In this document: positions 1 through 5,581 of the stretch, piece after piece
Layout of the letters: each line of letters starts with the position of its first letter
Numbering within the stretch: position 1 is the stretch's first letter
Notes under the pieces: generated by a model
Seen by the model: only the letters and a program-made list of their open reading frames with translations
Database searches by the model: none
What the model was told of the DNA's origin: nothing
Position numbers and translations under genes: made by a program
NCBI GenBank assembly: GCA_002400365.1
Contig: DHFK01000126.1
Coordinates: 4,225 to 11,814, forward strand
Direction: 5' to 3'
DNA length: 7,590 nt
Source of the DNA: Anaerolineales bacterium UBA4826
GTDB taxonomy: Bacteria; Chloroflexota; Anaerolineae; UBA4142

Positions 1-2003
1 ATTTCCAGTAGGGGCGGGGTCTCCCCGCCCTTGTCCATCGAGCGGGATGACCCCGCCCCTACCCCCGCGCGCAAAATTTCATCGCACCGATTCAGCGTCT
101 CGCGGAACCTGGGTTGTGTTTCGTACAGTTGCCGCGCCATTCCCGCGTATTGCGATCCTTGCCCCGCAAAGAGAAATGCGACTTGACGATTGGGCGCGAC
201 CTTGCCTGCAATCCATCGTTCCGATGTTTGTCCATTTGCAAACGCCGCCAACTGCTCGCGCAATGCTTCCTGCGATTCGACGACGAGCGCCAAGCGATTT
301 TGAAAATGCGCGCGCCCCGTATTCGCCGTAAAGCAAACATCCGCCAACGATGCTTGCGGATTTGCGGCAAGAAAATCAGCGTATCGCTTTGCCAAGTCGC
401 GCAACGCATTTGGATTTTCCTGGCTTTCATCTTTCGACGAAAGACAAAGCAGATGGTACGGACGCTCAACGGCTGGTGTCACACCTGCCCTTGCGGGCGG
501 TGCAAGGGTTGCGAGGAGCGTCCTGAGCGGAGCAGCGCTTTTTGCTGCGGAGTCGAAGGATTGCGACGAAGCAATCTCCGAGCCGGTTGGGGATTGCTTC
601 GCCCCTGCGGGGCTTGCAATGACAGGGCGCGCCTCTTCGACAATCACGTGGACGTTGGTGCCGGTCATTCCAAATGAACTCACACCCGCGAGTCGCGTTG
701 CGCCCCCATCGCGCGCAAGCCACGGTGTTCGCTGAGTCGGCACAACCATCGGAAGCGCTTGCCAGGGAATGTGCGGATTGAGTTCGGTCAAGTGAAGCGA
801 GGGCGGAATCTCGCCGTGTTGAAGCGAGAGCACCACCTTTATCAACGCGGCAACTCCCGCCGCCGAATCAGCATGCCCGATATTCGTTTTGACTGAACCC
901 AGCATCAACGGCGACTGGCGTTCTTGACCCAAGACATTCGCCAATGCCATCACTTCAATCGGGTCGCCCAATGGCGTACCGGTGCCGTGGGTTTCGACAA
1001 ACTGAATTTGATCGCCGGTGACGCGAGCGTTCTTCAGCGCTTCGCGCAACATCGCTTCCTGCGCCAAACCATTCGGCGCGGTGATGCCGTTGCTCGCGCC
1101 ATCGTGGTTGACCGCCGAGCCGCGAATCAACGCGAGAATAGGGTCGCCATCGCGGAGCGCATCCGGATAGCGTTTCAGGACGACCATGCCGCATCCTTCG
1201 CCGCGTCCAAAACCATTCGCCTTGGCATCAAACGTTTTGCATCGTCCATCGGGCGCGAGGGCTTTCATACTGCACAGCGTAATGGTTTGATGCGGAGACA
1301 TCAACAACGATACGCCGCCCGCCAGAGCCAGGTGACATTCCTGGTTCCGCAACGCTTGGCAAGCCAGGTGCACCCCCAACAAAGAAGAAGAACACGCCGT
1401 ATCAATTTGCATGGTTGGTCCGTGCAACCCCAGGACAAAAGACAGACGCCCCGCTGTCAATCCGCGCAAACTGCTGAGCAAGCGATACGCATCCAGCCGA
1501 TCTGCCACATCGCCGTATAATCGCGGCGCGGCATAATCATCCAAATACGCGCCGATGAAAACGCCCGTTTGGCTATCGAATAATTGATCCGCCGCAATGC
1601 CCGCGTACTCCAATGCTTCCCAGGTTACTTCGAGCAACAATCGCTGTTGCGGGTCCAGAGCATCCGCTTCCAACGGAGTAATTCCAAAGAACCGCGGATC
1701 GAATTGGTCAATGCCTTGAATAAAGCTGCCGGCGCGGACATAGATCTTGCCAGGCGTATCTGGGTTGGGATCGTAATACTTGGCGGCATCCCAGCGCGAA
1801 CCGGGAATATCCCCTGCCGCATCAATGCCGTCGCGCAGCAAATTCCAAAACGCCGCCGGGGTGTCTGCGCCGCCAGGGAAACGACAGCCCATCCCAATAA
1901 TGGCAATCGGTTCGTTCGCCGCGCGCTCGACCTGCTCAAGCCGCGCGCGCAGGTCCTGAATTGTTCTCAGCGCATTTTCCAATAAAGCACGATGGTCACT
2001 CAT
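1..2003 (-). CDS. Type I polyketide synthase, N-terminal part (KS and start of AT), cut by window edge
   Basis: A modular polyketide synthase would extend an acyl chain held on a carrier domain, in the cytoplasm. I read 667 codons without a stop from ATG at 2003 to the left edge. Residues 1-30 (MSDHRALLENAL...) look like a short helical docking segment. The ketosynthase spans about 31-458, from EPIAIIGMGCRFPGG to VHVIVEEA, with active-site Cys204 (DTACSSS), His339 (ETHGTGT) and His377 (NIGH) at normal KS spacing, so it should be active. A KS-AT linker follows (about 459-606) and the acyltransferase begins near 607 (VAFLFAGQGSQYAGM). The AT GHSxG serine and all later domains lie outside the window. 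The start is firm because it overlaps the ligase stop as ATGA. Two stretches of repeat DNA are read through in frame, at about residues 460-509 and 648-665. Whether the full gene is intact cannot be judged here. Confidence 0.93.
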   Translation of the reverse strand, partial: MSDHRALLENALRTIQDLRARLEQVERAANEPIAIIGMGCRFPGGADTPAAFWNLLRDGIDAAGDIPGSRWDAAKYYDPNPDTPGKIYVRAGSFIQGIDQFDPRFFGITPLEADALDPQQRLLLEVTWEALEYAGIAADQLFDSQTGVFIGAYLDDYAAPRLYGDVADRLDAYRLLSSLRGLTAGRLSFVLGLHGPTMQIDTACSSSLLGVHLACQALRNQECHLALAGGVSLLMSPHQTITLCSMKALAPDGRCKTFDAKANGFGRGEGCGMVVLKRYPDALRDGDPILALIRGSAVNHDGASNGITAPNGLAQEAMLREALKNARVTGDQIQFVETHGTGTPLGDPIEVMALANVLGQERQSPLMLGSVKTNIGHADSAAGVAALIKVVLSLQHGEIPPSLHLTELNPHIPWQALPMVVPTQRTPWLARDGGATRLAGVSSFGMTGTNVHVIVEEARPVIASPAGAKQSPTGSEIASSQSFDSAAKSAAPLRTLLATLAPPARAGVTPAVERPYHLLCLSSKDESQENPNALRDLAKRYADFLAANPQASLADVCFTANTGRAHFQNRLALVVESQEALREQLAAFANGQTSERWIAGKVAPNRQVAFLFAGQGSQYAGMARQLYETQPRFRETLNRCDEILRAGVGAGSSRSMDKGGETPPLLE
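8..62. repeat. Palindromic repeat element inside the PKS gene (AT region)
   Basis: A 14-bp perfect inverted repeat (8-21, GTAGGGGCGGGGTC, with 49-62) encloses 27 bp. A second 8-bp perfect stem lies inside it, pairing 12-19 with 23-30 around TCT, so the left arm can fold with either partner. The element is translated in frame as about residues 648-665 of the PKS (VGAGSSRSMDKGGETPPL), just after the conserved CDEIL stretch of the acyltransferase. The form resembles G+C-rich dispersed palindromes found between genes in many bacteria; that this is one of them is inference. Confidence 0.75.
481..509. repeat. 29-bp dispersed repeat, copy 1, inside the PKS gene
   Basis: Identical over 29 bp to 3906-3934. 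It holds two interleaved inverted pairs: CCCTTGC (488-494) with GCAAGGG (502-508), and CACCTGCCC (482-490) with GGGCGGTG (495-502, one bulged T). It is read in frame in the KS-AT linker of the PKS. Confidence 0.85.
510..627. repeat. Composite palindromic repeat in the PKS KS-AT linker
   Basis: Directly follows the 29-bp repeat. It contains the 10-bp inverted pair CGAAGCAATC (567-576) and GATTGCTTCG (592-601), extendable by three more pairs, and a small stem GCAGC (532-536) with GCTGC (544-548). Phrases such as TTGCGAGGAGCG and CTTGCAATGACA are typical of dispersed repeats usually seen between bacterial genes. Here it is translated without a stop as a Ser/Ala-rich linker. The outer limits are approximate. 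Confidence 0.7.
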
Positions 2004-2006
2004 TGG
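1998..2006 (-). promoter_or_regulatory. ATGA stop/start overlap coupling ligase-ACP and PKS genes
   Basis: The ligase TGA (2002-2000) and the PKS ATG (2003-2001) share bases in an ATGA. This arrangement normally gives coupled translation, so the two proteins should be made at matched levels. It also argues that the ligase-ACP and the PKS work as successive units. Confidence 0.9.
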
Positions 2007-3868
2007 ATCTTGCCTTTTGCTAGATCAATTTCAGTCGCCAGCATTTTTGCCAATTCATCATCCGATAACCCAGTCAAATCGGTTTTCTCTGTGGCTGATT
2101 TGAGACTCGCGGAGGATGACGCGCCGTCATTTTGCAAATGCCGCGTCAGCGCATCAATCGTCGGAAAATTCCAAACGAGGAGCGGCGAGATGGAACGTCC
2201 CGACCAGTGCGCAAGATCCAACGCGAAACTCACCGCCATTAGCGAAGTGAAACCATATTCGACAAACGGGCGATGGGTCTCGATGATATTTGGATCAAGC
2301 GCAAGTTTTCGCGCGAGCCATTCGATAACCCAGTTTTGGACAGACTCGCGGGACAAGGGTTGAACTGGCTTGGGCGATTCGTCGGCGGGCAAACTGGCTT
2401 GGAATTGCTCGCGCAATATCTGTTTGAGCACGCGCGCATTAGGCGCTGGAGGCAGCCAAGCGACAAACTCGACACCCTTGGGCACTTTGAAATCTGCCAT
2501 ACGCTGTTCGCAAAAAACCATCACCTCTTCGGCGGTCATTTGCGTACCTGGCTTGAGCACGATACTGGCGCGCACTTGCTCGCACATCACCGCATCGGGC
2601 ACGCCATAGATTGCCGCCTCGGCAATCGCTGGGTGCTGGCACAAAACTTGTTCTACTTCGGCGCCGTACACCTTGTGCCCAGCCACATTCACCATGTCTT
2701 TAAGATAGCCCTCAAAGTAAAAATAGCCATCTTCATCCATGCGCCCCAGATCACCCGTATGCAACCATCCATCGCGCAAGGCAATCCGCGTGTCGGCAGG
2801 ACGATTCCAGTATCCCAGCATAACGTGAGGTCCGCGAACAACAATTTCACCCACTGTGCCAGTTTCGACTGGGTGACCTTGTTCGTCAACCACTTGCATT
2901 TCCACACCTTCAACCGGCGTGCCAATCGAACCCGGTTTGGGTTTGATAAAATGGTTGAAGGTGTTTGCGGATGCTTCGGTCATGCCGTGCAAGTCACTAA
3001 TCATCACACCAAATTTTTCATGCCACTTGGTCACTAGATCCACCGGCAAAGGCGCCGCGGCAGAAATATATAATCGCACCGAACGCATTTGCTCGGCAGA
3101 CGCTTTGTCGAACAAGATGGTAAAGATCGTCGGCACGCCAAAGAAAACGGTGACGCCATCCTCGACAATGGATTTAAGAATTTTGGCACTACCATAGTCA
3201 CGATGCAAAACGAGCGTTGCGCCAGCATCAAAGCAAGGGAGGAACGCCGTATTTTGCGCGAACTTGTAGAACGCAGACAAAAAGAGCAGGACACGATCAT
3301 CGGAATGCAAGCGAAAGGTGTATGTGCAAACCCGCATATTCGAAATGGCATTGGCGTGCGAAAGCGTTGCGCCTTTAGGAACCCCGCCCGTCGCCGTGGT
3401 GTACAAAATTGTGGCGGGATCATTCGGCGCGCAAGCGACCGCTTGTGCGATTGGCGATGCGTTCGCCATCAATTCGCGCAGATTATTTTCGACGATGAGA
3501 ATGTGCTTTAACTGCGAGCATTTTTCGGCGCACACGTTGGCGCGTAACTCGGCCGTGGTCACCAATACCGACGCGCCGCTATCGTCGAGCAAATACTGGG
3601 TTTCGTCCGCTTTGTACGCCGTGTTGATGCACACGGCGATTGCGCCGATTTTCTGAATGCCGAAATAGACGCCCACGAATTCAGGAATGTTCGGCATCAA
3701 CATCGCCACGCGGTCACCGCGCGCAACTCCCAGGTTCGTCAAACTATTCGCCACGCGATTGCTCATTTCATCGAGTTCGCGGTACGTAAACGATTGACCT
3801 TCGAAAATCAGCGCGGGCTTGTCCGGAAAAAGCCGCCGACTGCGTTCCAGAATTTGAGCGATATTCAT
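2000..3868 (-). CDS. Acyl-CoA synthetase/acyl-AMP ligase fused to a C-terminal acyl carrier domain
   Basis: A 622-residue protein of the ANL (adenylate-forming) superfamily followed by a phosphopantetheine carrier domain, an arrangement that normally activates a carboxylic acid with ATP and loads it on the carrier for a PKS. The adenylation part covers about 1-490 and the carrier about 505-580, with Ser542 in GFTSL as the phosphopantetheine site. The tail LSDDELAKMLATEI resembles PKS docking tails. Consensus motifs are altered: the P-loop reads YTTATGGVPKG (156-166; usual YTSGTTGxPKG), A5 reads HGMTE (294-298; usual YGMTE), A8 reads GYLKD (387-391; usual GRxKD) and A10 reads NARVLK (477-482; usual NGKxxK/R). 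HTGD (370-373) is intact. The starter substrate cannot be predicted. Starts at ATG 3868 with only a weak ribosome site; its TGA overlaps the PKS start. A fatty-acyl-AMP ligase is the nearest alternative name. Confidence 0.9.
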   Translation of the reverse strand: MNIAQILERSRRLFPDKPALIFEGQSFTYRELDEMSNRVANSLTNLGVARGDRVAMLMPNIPEFVGVYFGIQKIGAIAVCINTAYKADETQYLLDDSGASVLVTTAELRANVCAEKCSQLKHILIVENNLRELMANASPIAQAVACAPNDPATILYTTATGGVPKGATLSHANAISNMRVCTYTFRLHSDDRVLLFLSAFYKFAQNTAFLPCFDAGATLVLHRDYGSAKILKSIVEDGVTVFFGVPTIFTILFDKASAEQMRSVRLYISAAAPLPVDLVTKWHEKFGVMISDLHGMTEASANTFNHFIKPKPGSIGTPVEGVEMQVVDEQGHPVETGTVGEIVVRGPHVMLGYWNRPADTRIALRDGWLHTGDLGRMDEDGYFYFEGYLKDMVNVAGHKVYGAEVEQVLCQHPAIAEAAIYGVPDAVMCEQVRASIVLKPGTQMTAEEVMVFCEQRMADFKVPKGVEFVAWLPPAPNARVLKQILREQFQASLPADESPKPVQPLSRESVQNWVIEWLARKLALDPNIIETHRPFVEYGFTSLMAVSFALDLAHWSGRSISPLLVWNFPTIDALTRHLQNDGASSSASLKSATEKTDLTGLSDDELAKMLATEIDLAKGKIQ

Positions 3869-3905
3869 AAAGCAACCAAATTTTTTCTTCCGCTAATCTG
3901 CGCGA

Positions 3906-3934
3906 ACACCTGCCCTTGCGGGCGGTGCAAGGGT
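3906..3934. repeat. 29-bp dispersed repeat, copy 2, between ligase and transferase genes
   Basis: Identical to 481-509, same orientation. It fills most of the 71-bp gap between the transferase stop and the ligase start. On the transcript it could form a hairpin ahead of the ligase gene; no T-run follows on the minus strand, so it does not look like a terminator. Confidence 0.85.
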
Positions 3935-3979
3935 CTACGCTAATTTTTTTCTTTTCCATTCGCGAAGATTGGCGTAGAC
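3933..3979. repeat. Inverted repeat around the transferase stop codon
   Basis: GTCTACGC (3933-3940) pairs with GCGTAGAC (3972-3979), and the stem extends to 11 bp with one G-T pair; the loop is about 25 nt. It spans the final codons and TAG of the transferase gene and abuts the 29-bp repeat. The long loop and missing T-tract argue against a terminator. Confidence 0.6.
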
Positions 3980-4725
3980 GTTGCCCTGAGCCCGGCGAAG
4001 GGTTCGCGGACAGGAACGTCTTCTCCCGGTTCCCACCGGTGCAATTCAACGCGCACACCTTGCCCCTGCACCGCTACCGCGCCGACGTACTCCTCCGCCG
4101 GCGAAACTTCCGCCAGCGACCAGCGCATCACCTCAGCCGGGTCCAGCCGATTCGCGAGCAGCGCCGCCGGCTCGCCCGGCTTCAACGATACATCGAACGC
4201 GTTGAGCGGCATCCGCAGCCCGTTGCCGCGCGCTTTGACGTATGCCTCTTTGCGCGTCCAGCAGTTGAAAAAACCGCGGAGACGTTCGTCTGGCTTGAGC
4301 GCAAACAACGCAATCTGCTCGACGAGCGAGAAACTTGATGCCGCAACCTGCGCCAAATCCGGCATTGGTCGCAGATGCTCGACATCTACGCCAACTGGGC
4401 GTCCGCGCGTGATCGCGCACAGAACGAGTTCCTCCGAGTGCGTCAGATTGAACTCCAAGTCTGTTGGTGGATCCGCAACTCGGGGCTTGCCGTGCAACGA
4501 GTACTGAAACTTGATCTCCTGCGGTTGCCGGTCTACGTACTGCGCCAGAATGTGCCGGAGCATTCCCCGTGCCAGAATGAATCGGCGCCGGTCGCGCGCG
4601 AAATGAAACCGCGCCGCGCGCGCTTGCTCATCGGCGGACAATACATCGCCAACCGACTCGGGCTGGTTCAGCGTGCTCCACCAGAGGTGTACTTCGCTGG
4701 TCACTTGTCCCCCGTCACTCGTCAT
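3940..4725 (-). CDS. 4'-phosphopantetheinyl transferase, Sfp type
   Basis: Transfers the phosphopantetheine arm of coenzyme A to the conserved serine of carrier domains, turning apo into holo forms; the ligase-ACP and PKS next to it are the obvious clients. Counting from the ATG at 4725 the protein has 261 residues. Family motifs are present: NLTHS (93-97), GVDVE with the Mg-binding acidic residues (112-116) and WTRKEA (156-161), preceded by the basic HGKPR stretch. The frame also opens upstream with TTG at 4770, but that start would overlap the preceding gene; ATG 4725 lies just 4 nt after that gene's TGA and suits translational coupling. The last about 20 residues (EPFAGLRATSTPIF...) come from a repeat-like palindromic sequence and form a non-conserved tail, so the protein is a little longer than the usual 220-240. 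Sfp-group activity is inferred from motifs only. Confidence 0.93.
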   Translation of the reverse strand: MTSDGGQVTSEVHLWWSTLNQPESVGDVLSADEQARAARFHFARDRRRFILARGMLRHILAQYVDRQPQEIKFQYSLHGKPRVADPPTDLEFNLTHSEELVLCAITRGRPVGVDVEHLRPMPDLAQVAASSFSLVEQIALFALKPDERLRGFFNCWTRKEAYVKARGNGLRMPLNAFDVSLKPGEPAALLANRLDPAEVMRWSLAEVSPAEEYVGAVAVQGQGVRVELHRWEPGEDVPVREPFAGLRATSTPIFANGKEKN

Positions 4726-4729
4726 CTTC

Positions 4730-5137
4730 TCAATACTGCACGAACTTGCGGTAGCGCTGGGCAAGCGCAATCCATCTCCGAACGGTTTTCAAAGTCGGTG
4801 GGTTGGTGGTCAGGTTACGCGCCGCGTTTGCCTCCAGCAATCTGGTGTGGAGCATGCGTGCCGTGCGCCCTTTCAGTTCCTTGAGCGTGTCCACGCCGGC
4901 GAGTTCCAGCCAGTCGCCATAGACGCCGGCGAGGTCCTTGATGCGAGAAAGGTCGGCGCGATTTGCCAATTCCACAATCACTGCTTTGTGAATGCCGGTG
5001 GCTTGAGACAATTCCTCGCGGCGCTCGGCGGTCAACGCCGCTTCCAAGAACTGCCCTGCCGTGTTCAAACCTCTGGCTTTGAACTTGGCTTCGCGCTCGG
5101 GCGTCACGCCTTTGAGTTTTCCGATTGCGAGTGCCAT
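4730..5137 (-). CDS. DUF4332-like helix-hairpin-helix protein
   Basis: A 135-residue soluble protein. The pattern of a helix-hairpin-helix at the N-terminus (IGKLKGVTPEREAKFKARGLNTAGQFL), a central ANRADLSRIKDLAGVYGDWLELAGVDTLKELKGR block and a closing TVRRWIALAQ helix matches what I know of DUF4332 proteins, which carry tandem HhH-like units and have no assigned reaction. HhH units often bind DNA or act as protein-interaction modules; nothing here decides between them. GTG at 5149 would add four residues, but GGAGGA at 5142-5147 sits 4 nt before ATG 5137 and sets that start. It precedes the transferase gene by 4 nt, so the two are almost certainly co-transcribed. A link to polyketide synthesis is possible, but the gene may simply share the transcript. 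Confidence 0.8.
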   Translation of the reverse strand: MALAIGKLKGVTPEREAKFKARGLNTAGQFLEAALTAERREELSQATGIHKAVIVELANRADLSRIKDLAGVYGDWLELAGVDTLKELKGRTARMLHTRLLEANAARNLTTNPPTLKTVRRWIALAQRYRKFVQY

Positions 5138-5141
5138 CGCG

Positions 5142-5147
5142 TCCTCC
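5142..5147 (-). promoter_or_regulatory. Ribosome binding site of the DUF4332-like gene
   Basis: GGAGGA on the minus strand, 4 nt before ATG 5137. It decides in favour of this start over the GTG four codons upstream, which overlaps the site itself. Confidence 0.8.
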
Positions 5148-5174
5148 ACGAAATCTGATTGGGATTAGAGACCA

Positions 5175-5356
5175 AGACCTGTCAGAGGTTGTTTCACAAT
5201 TCACCACACACTTGCCCTAGCGGGAACGCAAGTGCTAGGGAAGACACGAAGGCACAAAGATTGGACGCAATCGGCAGAAGAATTGCGCCATTCCTTCGAG
5301 TCTTTGTGGTAGGAATTTGTATTGGCTAGAGCAGGTCTCAGAACCCTGACAGGTCT
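5175..5356. repeat. Spacer element bounded by an inverted repeat
   Basis: AGACCTGTCAG (5175-5185) is repeated inverted as CTGACAGGTCT (5346-5356), enclosing about 160 bp in the 227-bp spacer between the small-protein gene and the DUF4332-like gene. Inside are the A-B-A'-B' repeat at 5209-5240 and two stretches related in inverse orientation (CGAAGGCACAAAGA near 5248 and TCTTTGTGG near 5311). I see no credible gene and no clear promoter in it. The look is that of a miniature mobile or dispersed element, without a recognisable target duplication. Confidence 0.5.
5209..5240. repeat. Diverged relative of the 29-bp repeat, with interleaved stems
   Basis: Stem A pairs CACTTGC (5209-5215) with GCAAGTG (5228-5234); stem B pairs CCCTAGC (5215-5221) with GCTAGGG (5234-5240). 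The order A-B-A'-B' and the flanking ACAC...TGCCCT...GCGGG pattern match the 29-bp repeat, while both stems carry compensating changes. Confidence 0.7.
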
Positions 5357-5364
5357 CGCGCGCG

Positions 5365-5571
5365 CTAGACTTGTGGCTTGCCAAAGGGCCACCACGTCAA
5401 CGTGTCAATCGCCTGGCTGACGTTGGGATCGCTCAGGACGGCTTGCGCTTGTTGCGTGAGCCCCTGCGCGGCAGAGCCGACCGCGCTCCCCGCGCTCGCA
5501 AGCCCAGACTGGATACTCTGCATCACCTCTTCCAGGGTGATGCCGGCTTTGAGATTCGTTTGCACTTGCAT
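5365..5571 (-). CDS. Small protein of unknown function, 68 residues
   Basis: I do not recognise a family. The sequence is mostly helical and Ala/Ser/Gln-rich in the middle (ASAGSAVGSAAQGLTQQAQA), with an acidic amphipathic start (ITLEEVMQSIQSGL) and a distinctive aromatic/proline end, WWPFGKPQV. There is no signal peptide or membrane segment. It is likely real because GAGGTG at 5576-5581 lies 4 nt before its ATG and overlaps the stop codon of the upstream membrane-protein gene, which is typical of coupled gene pairs. A role beside that membrane protein is inferred from the pairing only. An overlapping ATG at 5575 in another frame lacks coding character and is not preferred. Confidence 0.6.
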   Translation of the reverse strand: MQVQTNLKAGITLEEVMQSIQSGLASAGSAVGSAAQGLTQQAQAVLSDPNVSQAIDTLTWWPFGKPQV

Positions 5572-5575
5572 ACAT

Positions 5576-5581
5576 CACCTC
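5576..5581 (-). promoter_or_regulatory. Ribosome binding site of the small-protein gene, overlapping the upstream stop
   Basis: GAGGTG on the minus strand, 4 nt before ATG 5571; its first two bases belong to the TGA stop of the membrane-protein gene. Supports reading both genes as one unit. Confidence 0.7.

Noticed and set aside
114..677. Plus-strand open frame of 187 codons
   Set aside because: Lies opposite the PKS KS-AT linker and repeat; Arg/Cys-rich composition with no family resemblance, and the minus frame has clear PKS motifs.
2273..3037. Plus-strand open frame of 254 codons
   Set aside because: Antisense shadow of the ligase gene, rich in His and Phe, with no domain pattern.
3933..3979. 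Rho-independent terminator after the transferase gene
   Set aside because: Loop is about 25 nt and no T-tract follows on the coding strand.
4726..4770. Upstream TTG start for the transferase
   Set aside because: Would overlap the DUF4332-like gene and add 15 residues without family similarity; ATG 4725 fits gene spacing better.
5201..5395. Minus-strand 64-codon frame in the repeat-rich spacer
   Set aside because: It only translates the inverted-end element and overlaps the small-protein gene end; no ribosome site.
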